A program made the position numbers and the translations under genes. This document shows, piece after piece, positions 36,446 through 44,576 of a stretch of DNA of 64,000 nucleotides (its first letter is position 1; each line of letters begins with the position of its first letter). Below the pieces are notes generated by a model, which saw only the letters and a program-made list of their open reading frames with translations, did not search any database and was not told the origin of the DNA. The DNA comes from Ruminococcus sp. YE71 (GTDB lineage: Bacteria; Bacillota; Clostridia; Oscillospirales; Ruminococcaceae): NCBI RefSeq assembly GCF_900119155.1, contig NZ_FPIR01000004.1, positions 25,937-89,936 of the forward strand. The letters are read 5' to 3'.

Positions 36446-37288
36446 TCACAGTTCGCAGGAGGCGTGTCTGGTTACGTGGCAGCCCATATTTACGGAGACA
36501 GGCAGACCTGCGATGTGGGTCGCGGACTGTTCGATGTTGACTGCAAGGCAGGTCTGTGTGCCGCCGAAGCCCTGCGGTCCGATGCCGAGTTTGTTGATCT
36601 TTTCGAGCATCTGCGCTTCGAGCTCGGCGTAGAGGGGCTTGGGGTTGCGCTTTGAAACGCTGCGGCAGAGCGCCTTTTTAGCGAGGTACGCGCACTGCTC
36701 GAAGTCGCCTCCGATACCTACGCCAACCACCATCGGAGGGCAGGGGTTCGAGCCTGCCTGCGCACAGACGCCGACCACCCAGTCAACTATCTCTTCCTTC
36801 GTAACTGCGGGAGTCATCATTTTCAGCTGCGACATATTCTCGCTTCCGAAGCCCTTCGGAGCGACGGTTATCTTCACCTTCTCGCCCGAGACGATGGAAA
36901 GGTGGAGCACAGCGGGGGTATTATCGTCGGTATTGACTCTTTCGAGGGGGTCGCCAACCACGGATTTTCTCAGCAGTCCGTCAACGTAGCCGTCGTGGAC
37001 GCCCTTGTTCACGGCCTCGTTCAGGTCGCCGCCCGTAAGGTGAACGTCCTGTCCCAGCTCGATGAACACGACCGCCATGCCCGTATCCTGACAGATAGGC
37101 AGTTCCTCTTTTTTCGCGGCTTCGAGGTTCGCTATCATATCGTCGAACACGCCCTTGCCTACAGGCGACTTCTCGGCTGCGGCGCCGCATTTTATGCACT
37201 CGCACATATCATCGGGCAGAACGCGGTTTGCTTTGATACAGAGCTCTTTTATTGCTGATGATATTTCTGCTACGTTTAATTCTCTCAT
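36446..37288 (-). CDS. fumA: Class I fumarase / tartrate dehydratase alpha subunit
   Basis: 280 residues, the alpha half of the two-subunit [4Fe-4S] fumarate hydratase family (TTDA/FumA-N). Family motifs include PICQDTGMAVVFIELGQDV (Fe-S cysteine), PKGFGSENMSQLKMM, VGVGIGGDFEQCAYLAKKAL and GPQGFGGTQTCLAV. It interconverts fumarate and malate, or a tartrate-like substrate, with a beta subunit. I chose the ATG at 37288 over an upstream TTG because AAAGGA is suitably spaced. The beta-subunit gene is not adjacent on either side, which is unusual. Confidence 0.9.
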   Translation of the reverse strand: MRELNVAEISSAIKELCIKANRVLPDDMCECIKCGAAAEKSPVGKGVFDDMIANLEAAKKEELPICQDTGMAVVFIELGQDVHLTGGDLNEAVNKGVHDGYVDGLLRKSVVGDPLERVNTDDNTPAVLHLSIVSGEKVKITVAPKGFGSENMSQLKMMTPAVTKEEIVDWVVGVCAQAGSNPCPPMVVGVGIGGDFEQCAYLAKKALCRSVSKRNPKPLYAELEAQMLEKINKLGIGPQGFGGTQTCLAVNIEQSATHIAGLPVSVNMGCHVTRHASCEL

Positions 37289-37443
37289 TTTATTCAATTC
37301 CTTTCGGATGGGTTTTCAGGGTGGATTTGTGGTTTTTTTGGGGGTGTGCGGTGTTCGCTCATCGGGGACGCTGTTCCCGTACCCCTGCCAGCGTGTAGCC
37401 GTGCCTTGTCTCTGGCGTGGACGTGGCGTTTGTTTCGTCGGGT

Positions 37444-38583
37444 TTATACTATTTTTCCGCCGATTATTACCGTTTTCGGTTCGCTCATGACCTCGAACGG
37501 ATCGCCCTCAAACAGCACCATATCCGCTCTCTTTCCGACTTCGATACTTCCTGCAAGATCTGCTATCCCTGCGATCTCCGCAGCATTTATCGTGACCGCT
37601 TCAAGCGCCTGCTCATACGTCATGCCGTTCCTGATGCATATCCCCGCCGTCAGCAGAAGATACTCTATCGGTGTCTCGCTGTGGTCGGTACAGATAGCGG
37701 TCTTGATGCCGTGAGCCGCCAGTATCCCTGCGTTCGCAGGGGTGACGTTCGCCATTTCGGGCTTGCACGGGTCAGTGATTATCGGTCCCACCACCGCACA
37801 GGCGTTCTCCTCGGCGAGTTCGTCGGCTATGAGATGCCCGTCGGTGCAGTGGATCAGCACATAATCCAGCCCGAACTCCTTCGCGATGCGCACCGCCGTG
37901 AAGATGTCATCGGCGCGGTGGCAGTGAAAATGTGCCTTTATCTCGCGCCTGAGAAGCGGTATCAGCGCTTCGTGCTTCATGTCCAGCTCGGGGAGCTCGC
38001 CCTCCTCGGCGTTCTCCTTGTCCTCCATGTAGCGTTTCGCCTTCGCCAGCTCCTCACGGATGATAGAGGCTATCGCCATGCGTGTGAAAGGCGATTCGTC
38101 GCGGTTCATGTAGGTCATTTTCGGGTTCTCGCCCATTGCGAATTTCATGCCCACGTCCCGAAGCACCATCTTGTCGATGCGCTTGCCCGAGGTCGAGACC
38201 GCCGCGATGCTGCCCGAGATAGGGTTCATCGAGCCGGGGGAGATGACCACGGTGGTGATGCCTGCCCTCAGCGCCTTCTCAAAGGACGCGTCGAACGGGT
38301 TGATAGCGTCGGTGATGCGCAGGTGCGGAGCGCAGGGCTCGCTCTCCTCGTTGAAGTCCTCACTCTCGACCCCGACGCCGTTCGTCGTCAGTCCGACGTG
38401 AGTATGCGCGTCGATGAACCCGGGATAAAGGTCAGCACCGTGAGCGTCTATCCAGTCAGCCTTTACCGCCCTTGCAGGCTCTCTGCTGACCTCGGTGATG
38501 ATGCCGTCCTTAAAGGTGACGCTCCCCGTGAACACCTCGCGCTCGGCGTTCATCGTATGTATTTTTGCATTATATATTACCAT
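37444..38583 (-). CDS. Amidohydrolase-family protein (imidazolonepropionase-like)
   Basis: 379 residues, amidohydrolase superfamily. A small beta domain flanks the barrel (MVIYNAKIHTMNAEREVFTG; ADMVLFEGDPFEVMSEPKTV). The metal site includes FIDAHTHVG (HxH), a downstream HFHCHRAD, VLIHCTDGH and the Asp in AICTDHSETP. Sequences like this are often annotated imidazolonepropionase-like or N-acyl-amino-acid deacylase-like; the real substrate is not clear. TGAGGTTTTTAC precedes the ATG. It is separated from fumA by 155 bp of G/T-rich non-coding DNA. Confidence 0.85.
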   Translation of the reverse strand: MVIYNAKIHTMNAEREVFTGSVTFKDGIITEVSREPARAVKADWIDAHGADLYPGFIDAHTHVGLTTNGVGVESEDFNEESEPCAPHLRITDAINPFDASFEKALRAGITTVVISPGSMNPISGSIAAVSTSGKRIDKMVLRDVGMKFAMGENPKMTYMNRDESPFTRMAIASIIREELAKAKRYMEDKENAEEGELPELDMKHEALIPLLRREIKAHFHCHRADDIFTAVRIAKEFGLDYVLIHCTDGHLIADELAEENACAVVGPIITDPCKPEMANVTPANAGILAAHGIKTAICTDHSETPIEYLLLTAGICIRNGMTYEQALEAVTINAAEIAGIADLAGSIEVGKRADMVLFEGDPFEVMSEPKTVIIGGKIV

Positions 38584-38649
38584 GTAAAAACCTCATGTCT
38601 GATTTGGTCTTGCCTTCCGTCTAACAATAGTGCTCCTGCGGGATGTTTT

Positions 38650-38998
38650 TTTCGGGGGAAACCCGCCTTAGCTTCGCACGGCTTGAAGAAAGGTTCTCCC
38701 CTTGCCGTGCGTAGCTAAGGCGGCCCCCATTCCAAAGACTTTTAATATGTTGTTCGTTTGTTATGGTCGGGAAGATAGTCCCTTGACATTTCATGAGATG
38801 GCATCTGAAGAATACCTCAAATGGTGCGTTACGCTTCATTCGGCGGAAGCAAGTTATACCTTATCTCTTAAAACGGTGAGAGTCTATCTCCCAAACCACG
38901 ACCAACAAACGACATATTAAAAGTTTTAGTGAGGGGGGGTGGGGGAAGACCCTTTTTCAAAAGGGTCTCCCCCAAGAGCACCCGCAGTCAGTCAGCAC
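38650..38998. repeat. MITE-like interspersed repeat, copy R4 with nested palindrome
   Basis: Both ends resemble the right end of R2 in inverted order: CATTCCAAAGACTTTTAATA.. with GGTCGGGAAGATAGTCCC on the left, and GAGAGTCTATCTCCC.. GACATATTAAAAG on the right. The left hairpin carries an inserted palindromic unit, CCGCCTTAGCTTCGCACGGC (38663-38682) and GCCGTGCGTAGCTAAGGCGG (38704-38723). The right hairpin is GGGGGAAGACCC..GGGTCTCCCCC. It fills the gap between the amidohydrolase and dut genes. Confidence 0.75.
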
Positions 38999-39003
38999 AA
39001 AAA

Positions 39004-39441
39004 TCAGTTGGTAGAGCCGAAGCCGCCTTCGCCGCGTTCGGTGTTGTCGAGGGTGTCGGCTTCGACAACATCGGGCATTACGATAGGCGTAACGACCAGC
39101 TGAGCGATGCGTTCGCCGTCTGAGATAGTGTACGCCGTATCCGAGCTGTTATGCAGCGGTATGAAGATCTCGCCGCGGTAGTCGAGGTCTATGACCCCGA
39201 CGCAGTTTGCAGGTGCGAGCCCGTGCTTGGTCGCAAGCGAGCTTCGGGCGTAGGTCAGCAGAACATATCCGCTCTCCGCTTCAAGCTGAACGGCTATACC
39301 TGTCGGGACTTTCGCGGTCTCGTTCGGTGCGATGGTCAGCGGTGCTTCAAGGCACGCCGACAAGTCCATGCCTGCGCTTTGTGCGGTCATCCTCTGCGGA
39401 AGTACTGCGTTTTCTCGCAGGCGTTTTATTTTAAGGTGCAT
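39004..39441 (-). CDS. dut: dUTP diphosphatase
   Basis: 145 residues, trimeric-type dUTPase. The five conserved motifs are visible: AGMDLSA (1), YARSSLATKHGL (2), NCVGVIDLDYRGE (3), SDGERIAQLVV (4) and RGEGGFGSTN (5). It hydrolyses dUTP to dUMP, keeping uracil out of DNA and feeding thymidylate synthesis. AAGGAGAATCC precedes the ATG. Its stop is next to repeat R4. Confidence 0.96.
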   Translation of the reverse strand: MHLKIKRLRENAVLPQRMTAQSAGMDLSACLEAPLTIAPNETAKVPTGIAVQLEAESGYVLLTYARSSLATKHGLAPANCVGVIDLDYRGEIFIPLHNSSDTAYTISDGERIAQLVVTPIVMPDVVEADTLDNTERGEGGFGSTN

Positions 39442-39537
39442 TTGTCCGGATTCTCCTTGGATGGTGGATTGTTGTTTGTGCTGTGGGGTGGTGGGGTGGT
39501 CTTTTGTGTGGGACTTCGTCCTCCACGCCCACTTGTG

Positions 39538-41604
39538 TTATTTCTTTTCCGAATTCACTCCCCTGTAGTATAGACCGCGGGTGATATGTCCGCAGTCGGT
39601 CAGGGGGCGGCATTTACGTATCAGCGAAACTACCTCCGCCGTCCGCGACGGGTTCTCGCTGTCAAGCTCTATCTGCAAAAAGTCCGCGCCGCGTATATCC
39701 TCGCGCTTGTCGGACATGGATAAAATGTCGGAATTCAGTATCTCAACATACCCCTGCGCTTTTGAACACCTCACAAGGAATGACCTGCCCGTGCGGTCGA
39801 ACAGCGTGTGCGTGCAGTTTTTGCACCCCACCTGCGCCGATATCGGACAGTTCGCGGTCAGCATCAGCGGCAGTCTGCCGTATACGATGATACCTCGCGG
39901 CAGTGTTCCGCCCAGCGCGTTTATCTGACCCGTTTTCATCTCGGGAGAGACTACCGCCGACTTCACACCCAGCTCGCTCAGCATTCCCAGCGCGTCGGTG
40001 TTGGCGGTGTTCAGCCCGTGTGCCGCGTGCGCTTCGAGCCCGAGCTTCTCCGCGATGACGATGTGCGCGAAGTTCGTGCAGAGCACCTTCCCGATGCCGA
40101 GTTTCTTCGCTTCGGTCAGCCGCTGTACGTCGCGCCCCTCGTTGAACGTGAATCGCGGCATGACGGCTCCGAGCTTCTCCGTCGGGAAAAGCCCTGCCGC
40201 TTTTTTCAGCTCCGCCGTGTCGAGCGGCAGCCACGCTGTCTCTATCTCGTCGGGGTCGAGCTTCGAGAGCTGTTCGGCCCTCTGCGCACTGATGCGGATG
40301 CTCTGCTCCCGAACGTCGTGACGCTGTATCGGCTGACGCGGAACATCTTCAAAAGGCACGGTACGCGAATAATGTTCCTCACGCTGAGCCGTGATAGCCG
40401 CGCAGATGCTTCGGCGCGCTTCGCCCCAGAACGAGTTCGGCACGCTCAGCCCCTCGCCTATCTCGCAGGTGAAACTTCCCGCTTCAAAAAACGTGTCGCC
40501 CAGCTTCGAGAGCTGACGTCTTACAAGTTCCTCATCACAGGGGCGGTTGACAGCCGCTTCGGGGGCGCCGCCCTTGTACTCGGCGTACAGACCGTTCTCG
40601 TCGAGAGCGGACACGGTCACGGGCTCGCCTTCCCTCACCGTCACGAAAATATCCAGCTCCGAGCACTTGCGTTCGCGTCGGTAGAGCTCGTGTATCTTCG
40701 GGTAGGCGGCGTTTGCGGCTTTGCTGTCGTCGGCAGTGCGTCTGCCGAACATATTGAAGCCCAGCTTGCCTTTCAAGTAGCCGTCGGTGAAGCCCCCGCG
40801 TGAGAACACCGTCCTCAGCAGAGCTTCGTCGTACTTCTCCCCTGCGAGCGCCTTTGCCGCACAGTTCGCGGAGAGAGCCGCGTATTCGGGACGCTTCATC
40901 CTGCCCTCTATCTTCATCGAATCAACGCCGAGTTCGGCGAGGTGCGGCAGATCGCGCAGAACGCTCATATCCTTCAGCGACAGCGCATAGTATTCCTTGC
41001 CCCTGACCGCGGTACACGGCAGACGGCAGGGCTGTGCGCAGGCTCCCCTGTTGGCACTTCGTCCGCCCACCATCGCACTCATAAGGCACTGTCCCGAAAC
41101 GGACATACAAAGCGCCCCGTGAACGAACACCTCGGTCTCCATATCGCCGCCCGAAAGCTCAGCGATAACGGCTTCGGGCAGTTCGCGTGAAAGCACCGTC
41201 CGCGTGAAACCGAGCTTTTCGGCGAATTCACAGCCAGCCTTCGTGTGCAGGGTCATCTGCGTAGAAGCGTGAAGTTCAAGCTGCGGACACGACCTGCGCA
41301 CCGCCGCGACGACCGCCAGATCCTGCGAGATGACCGCGTCGATGCCCACCTCGCAGAGCAGGCGGAGCGTGTCGTCCAGCTCGTCAAGCTCGCTGTCGAA
41401 CAGCATGGTGTTCACCGCCGCGTAGACCTTGACGCCGCGCTCGTGACAGTACTTCACCGTTTCGCGCAGATCGGCTTCATTGAAGTTGGTCGCGTTCGCC
41501 CTCGCGCTGAAACGCTCCAGCCCGAGGTAGACCGCATCCGCGCCGCTCCTGACCGCGGCGAATGCCTGTTCCTTGCCGCCCGCAGGCGAAAGTATCTCGG
41601 GCAT
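39538..41604 (-). CDS. U32-family protein (RlhA/YhbU-like collagenase-family)
   Basis: 688 residues. The N-terminal barrel (about 1-330) starts PEILSPAGGKEQAFAAVRSG and holds the U32 signature region EVFVHGALCMSVSGQCLMS with the Cys-rich ANRGACAQPCRLPC. That cluster resembles the [4Fe-4S] site of U32 RNA/quinone hydroxylases such as RlhA and UbiU. The middle matches DUF3656, and a second U32-like half follows. The old name 'collagenase' is probably misleading; RNA hydroxylation is more likely by family, but this is inference. The start overlaps the zapA stop (TAATG). Confidence 0.85.
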   Translation of the reverse strand: MPEILSPAGGKEQAFAAVRSGADAVYLGLERFSARANATNFNEADLRETVKYCHERGVKVYAAVNTMLFDSELDELDDTLRLLCEVGIDAVISQDLAVVAAVRRSCPQLELHASTQMTLHTKAGCEFAEKLGFTRTVLSRELPEAVIAELSGGDMETEVFVHGALCMSVSGQCLMSAMVGGRSANRGACAQPCRLPCTAVRGKEYYALSLKDMSVLRDLPHLAELGVDSMKIEGRMKRPEYAALSANCAAKALAGEKYDEALLRTVFSRGGFTDGYLKGKLGFNMFGRRTADDSKAANAAYPKIHELYRRERKCSELDIFVTVREGEPVTVSALDENGLYAEYKGGAPEAAVNRPCDEELVRRQLSKLGDTFFEAGSFTCEIGEGLSVPNSFWGEARRSICAAITAQREEHYSRTVPFEDVPRQPIQRHDVREQSIRISAQRAEQLSKLDPDEIETAWLPLDTAELKKAAGLFPTEKLGAVMPRFTFNEGRDVQRLTEAKKLGIGKVLCTNFAHIVIAEKLGLEAHAAHGLNTANTDALGMLSELGVKSAVVSPEMKTGQINALGGTLPRGIIVYGRLPLMLTANCPISAQVGCKNCTHTLFDRTGRSFLVRCSKAQGYVEILNSDILSMSDKREDIRGADFLQIELDSENPSRTAEVVSLIRKCRPLTDCGHITRGLYYRGVNSEKK

Positions 41605-42047
41605 TACTTCTTGTTGACGCCGTTCACAGGCGGCTGACCGAGTGCGCGTCCGATGCTGCCGCGGACTATCTGATCGGCAGTCGTTTCCTCGGCAAACGCA
41701 GTCCTGAGCTTTATCTCGCTCTCAAGCTGACGGATGCGCTCGTTCAGACGCTCTATCTCCTTGTGGAGCTTCTCCACCTCGGCACGCGACTCGTTCGCGT
41801 CGTCGGCGTAAGCGCTGATCTGGGTGCGGATATTCTGCTCCGTCTGCTTGTTCTTGATGAGCTCGTCAAGGCATTCGAGCGAGATTATCGCGGCGGCATC
41901 CTGTATCGACAGCGAAGGCTTCATCTCCCTGAGCCTTGAGAATCTGTCGTTCAGCGTCGCAGCCAGCTTCTCGGTGTACTCGGGCGTCTCCTCGGTCACC
42001 ATCGGATAGCTTCTTCCGTAGATATTGACAGTTACATTATTTTTCAT
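41604..42047 (-). CDS. zapA: Cell division protein ZapA
   Basis: 147 residues. The N-terminal ZapA domain (VTVNIYGRSYPMVTEET, SIQDAAAIISLECLDELIK) is followed by a coiled coil (about 85-120, RAEVEKLHKEIERLNERIRQ). ZapA bundles FtsZ filaments at mid-cell. It is longer than the minimal ~90-residue form because of an extended C-terminal tail. GGAGGTCTG precedes the ATG by about twelve bases. It is co-transcribed with the U32 gene, a common Clostridia arrangement. Confidence 0.9.
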   Translation of the reverse strand: MKNNVTVNIYGRSYPMVTEETPEYTEKLAATLNDRFSRLREMKPSLSIQDAAAIISLECLDELIKNKQTEQNIRTQISAYADDANESRAEVEKLHKEIERLNERIRQLESEIKLRTAFAEETTADQIVRGSIGRALGQPPVNGVNKK

Positions 42048-42119
42048 TTTACATCAGACCTCCGTCCTTTTTTGCCGCTTCTTGTCAGACCTCTTCTGTA
42101 AGCGGCTATACATAGTTAT

Positions 42120-42148
42120 ATTATACTATATTTTTAAGCAATTGTAAA
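42120..42148 (-). promoter_or_regulatory. SigA promoter of zapA
   Basis: On the minus strand, TTTACA (42148-42143) and TATAAT (42125-42120), 17-bp spacer; leader about 65 nt. Confidence 0.75.
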
Positions 42149-42171
42149 GAGAAAGTGCAAAAAAATCTGTG

Positions 42172-42420
42172 GTCGGGAAGACAGTCCCTTGACATTTCAA
42201 GAGAGACAATCTGACGAATACCGCAATTGAAGCGCAGACCACCATCGACCGTCTTTTTGGCAAGCGGCAGACTATTGAAGAATAGAACCACTAACTCCCC
42301 GACCTGCACAAGTTTAGAAAGAATCACCCAAAAGCCAAAAAGTATTAAAAATTTTAGGAAGGGGATCTGGGGGAGAACCCTTTTTTAAAAGGGTTTCCCC
42401 CAGCAAGATCCGCACTCACC
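42172..42420. repeat. MITE-like interspersed repeat, truncated copy R5 (inverted)
   Basis: Starts with GTCGGGAAGACAGTCCCTTG (inner right-end module) and ends CCAAAAAGTATTAAAAATTT then GGAAGGGG and the hairpin GGGGGAGAACCC..GGGTTTCCCCC and CCGCACTCACC. GTCTTTTTGGCAAG and CACCCAAAAGCC are inverse copies of R2 modules. One terminal hairpin is missing. Confidence 0.7.
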
Positions 42421-42428
42421 AAAGAAGC

Positions 42429-42463
42429 AAAGGCACTCACGTCGGAGGGACTAGAGTGCCTTT
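42429..42463 (-). terminator. Intrinsic terminator of the LRR protein gene
   Basis: AAAGGCACTC and GAGTGCCTTT arms around ACGTCGGAGGGACTA, 4 bp past the stop. It shares the AAGGCACT arm with three other terminators. The U-tract on the minus strand is short and interrupted (TTTGCTTC), so efficiency is uncertain. Confidence 0.65.
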
Positions 42464-42467
42464 AGGG

Positions 42468-43355
42468 TCAGTATGCTTTTTGTTTGCCGCAGTTTTTGCA
42501 GACTTTTTTTATCACGCCCGAGAAGTCGCCGCCGCAGTAGGTGCATTTTTTGTGTGCCTGCCATTCTATCTGGCGGTCGCGGAGTTTTTTGAGGTATGCG
42601 GGGAACACGCGGATAACGTCGTCCTCGTTGAGGTGGGAGTAGCGGATGTCGAGCAGTTTGGGGCAGTTGACGAACACGCCGCAGTCGGGGTCGAAATATG
42701 TATCATCGCCGATGGTTATCATCTCAAGATTCTCGCACCCCTCGAACGCGCCCTGCGAGTCGTAGCCCATGAAGCCGAGGGAGTGCGGGAGCTGAATCAC
42801 CGTCAAAGACACGCAGTCCTTGAACGCTTCCTTGCCGATCTTCTCCAGCTTGATGGAGAGTGCGACCTTACTGAGGGCGGTGCATCCTCTGAACGCGCCT
42901 TCGCCGATCAGCTTGATGCGGTCGGGCACCTCGATCTCTTCAAGGCAGGTACACATCTCGAACGTAAGCGATTTAAGTTCCTTTATATTGACGGGCAGTT
43001 CAACGCGGAGCAGACGCGTGCAGTATGCGAACACGCCCTCTCCGAAGTCGCTGACGCTCATCGGAAGTTCTATGCTGATAAGGCTCTGACAGCGCATGAA
43101 CGCTCTGTCGCCTATCTTATCGACGGTGTTCGGCAGGTGTATCTCGTTGAGGGCTCTGCACTCCGCGAACGCCTCGTTCTCGATAACGACCACGCTCGGC
43201 GGAACGGTGATTGACGCCAGCTTCATGTTGTCCGCAAAAGCCCGTTCACCAATGACCCGCACACCGTCGGGAATTACAAATTCTCTGTCACTGCCTTCGT
43301 AATGCACGAGGGTATCCCCTTCTATAATAACGGCAGTGTTGTTCTCCGCAGGCAT
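42468..43355 (-). CDS. BspA-type leucine-rich repeat protein with C-terminal zinc ribbon
   Basis: 295 residues. After ~30 residues there are about eight BspA/LRR_5-type repeats of ~23 residues (e.g. VRVIGERAFADNMKLASITV, VVVIENEAFAECRALNEIHL, DKIGDRAFMRCQSLISIELP). A charged linker and a C-terminal zinc ribbon CTYCGGDF..CKNCGKQK complete it. There is no signal peptide, so unlike surface BspA proteins it is probably cytoplasmic. GGAGGCGGCGAT selects the ATG at 43355. The zinc ribbon echoes those of the GTPase cluster, but no functional link can be claimed. Confidence 0.82.
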   Translation of the reverse strand: MPAENNTAVIIEGDTLVHYEGSDREFVIPDGVRVIGERAFADNMKLASITVPPSVVVIENEAFAECRALNEIHLPNTVDKIGDRAFMRCQSLISIELPMSVSDFGEGVFAYCTRLLRVELPVNIKELKSLTFEMCTCLEEIEVPDRIKLIGEGAFRGCTALSKVALSIKLEKIGKEAFKDCVSLTVIQLPHSLGFMGYDSQGAFEGCENLEMITIGDDTYFDPDCGVFVNCPKLLDIRYSHLNEDDVIRVFPAYLKKLRDRQIEWQAHKKCTYCGGDFSGVIKKVCKNCGKQKAY

Positions 43356-43385
43356 ATCGCCGCCTCCTTTGATTCCTATCTCCAT

Positions 43386-43413
43386 TCTATATTAGCATTA
43401 CTCCCTTTTACAA
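43386..43413 (-). promoter_or_regulatory. Possible promoter of the LRR gene
   Basis: On the minus strand, TTGTAA (43413-43408) and TATAGA (43391-43386), 16-bp spacer; a weak match. Confidence 0.4.
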
Positions 43414-43440
43414 AAGCGCTCCCGCGATAAATCATTATTT

Positions 43441-43828
43441 GCAGGGGTGAGTGCGGGTTTCTTTGGGGAGACCCTTTTGAAAAAGGGTCTTCCCCCAAAC
43501 CCCCTCACTAAAACTTTTAATACTTTTTGGCTTGTGGTGCTTCTTCCTTAGTTTGTACAGGTCGGGAAAATTGTGATTCTACTCTTAGGTAGCTTGCCCC
43601 TTGCCAAAAAGACGTTCGATAGAGCGTAACGCGCCATTTGAGCGTATTCATCAGATGTCATCTCTTGAAATGTCAAGGGACTATCTTCCCGACCACAACA
43701 AACTGCAAACATATTAAAAGTCTTTGGAATGGGGGCCGCCTTAGCTACGCACGGCAAGGTGAGAACCTTTCTTCAAGCCGTGCGAAGCTAAGGCGGGTTT
43801 CCCCCGGTAAAACCCGCAGTCAGCACCA
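43441..43828. repeat. MITE-like interspersed repeat, copy R6 with nested palindrome
   Basis: Same orientation as R1/R2: GGGGTGAGTGCGGG, hairpin GGGGAGACCC..GGGTCTTCCCC, then CCCCCTCACTAAAACTTTTAAT on the left; ACATATTAAAAGTCTTTGGA on the right. The right hairpin carries the inserted palindrome CCGCCTTAGCTACGCACGGC (43736-43755) with partner GCCGTGCGAAGCTAAGGCGG (43777-43796), the same insert as in R4 but inverted, then GGGTTTCCCCC and CCCGCAGTCA. Confidence 0.78.
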
Positions 43829-43849
43829 CAAAAGTAAAAGGGTTCAATA

Positions 43850-44290
43850 TTATTCGATACTCATCACGAAGATCACAAGTGCCATGCTGATCGTCGTCAG
43901 CCACAGACCCAGCAGGATTATTATAATGCTGTGACCGTCTATTGCGAACTCTCTGCTGCCGAGTTTCAGCCTGCGCATTTTGTGTTCGCCGTCCTGATAT
44001 ATTTTGCTGCGAAGCACGTTTTCGGCAGGGAAAATGTTCGGAAGGCGTTCGCCGCCGATGCTGTACCATGCAGTCTCGAAGCTCCGTCCTTCTTTTTTCT
44101 CGAAACCGTCGAACCTGCCCTTAGCCTTTTTCGACAAGAGGAGCAGCACGGTCATCACAGAGAAGAACACGAACATCAGACCCAGCACGACAGCCGAGCC
44201 GATGAGCATAGCCTTCGCAACATATAATAAACTCACGCCGAGCAGCACTATCAGCACTGCAATTATCGCGATAACGACTACCGCTTCCAC
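43850..44290 (-). CDS. Small membrane protein, unknown
   Basis: 146 residues with three hydrophobic helices (about 4-22, 28-52 and 120-143) and a ~65-residue charged segment between the second and third. I recognise no family. The start is GTG at 44290 with GGAGGT six bases upstream. It follows a 287-bp non-coding stretch that may hold a structured RNA; whether that RNA is its leader is not resolved. Confidence 0.65.
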   Translation of the reverse strand: MEAVVVIAIIAVLIVLLGVSLLYVAKAMLIGSAVVLGLMFVFFSVMTVLLLLSKKAKGRFDGFEKKEGRSFETAWYSIGGERLPNIFPAENVLRSKIYQDGEHKMRRLKLGSREFAIDGHSIIIILLGLWLTTISMALVIFVMSIE

Positions 44291-44344
44291 GCATCCACCT
44301 CCGAAAACTCCCGTAAATACAAAAAGACCGCTGTGCCGTCGTAA

Positions 44345-44576
44345 GGGAAAATAAAACCCGCTAAAGCAGGACGGGTAAGACGACCCATGAGAATCACGCT
44401 CCCTTCGTCCGTATCTCGGTTAACACGGCCGTTTGCACGGGGTGCCGAACGGGAGGTCTGCATTATCTCACGGAGTGCGAATCCCTGATTACATAAGTGT
44501 TGGATTAAATTGAACCCTTACTAACGTACACCGCAGTCTGTATTTGCATATTTAGTTCAGCGGACGACCTGAGGGA
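44345..44576 (-). ncRNA. Unassigned structured RNA candidate with terminator
   Basis: About 230 nt on the minus strand between two genes, without a plausible open frame. It contains nested inverted repeats, e.g. CCGTTCGGCACCCCGTGCAAACGG (44450-44427, inner stem GCAC/GTGC) and a GGGTCGTCTTACCC hairpin. It ends with CCTGCTTTAGCGGG followed by TTTTATTTT (about 44370-44348), a factor-independent terminator. Length and position would suit a 6S-like RNA or a leader with attenuator. I could not match T-box, cobalamin, SAM, TPP, lysine or FMN signatures, nor SRP or tmRNA ends. It could also be a 3' UTR of the DUF1292 gene. Confidence 0.35.

Noticed and set aside
44427..44460. T-box or cobalamin riboswitch in the 44.3-44.6 kb stretch
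   Set aside because: The T-box core (TGGNACCGCG-like) and the cobalamin-box GCCACTG-type core are absent, and the downstream gene is not a synthetase or vitamin gene.
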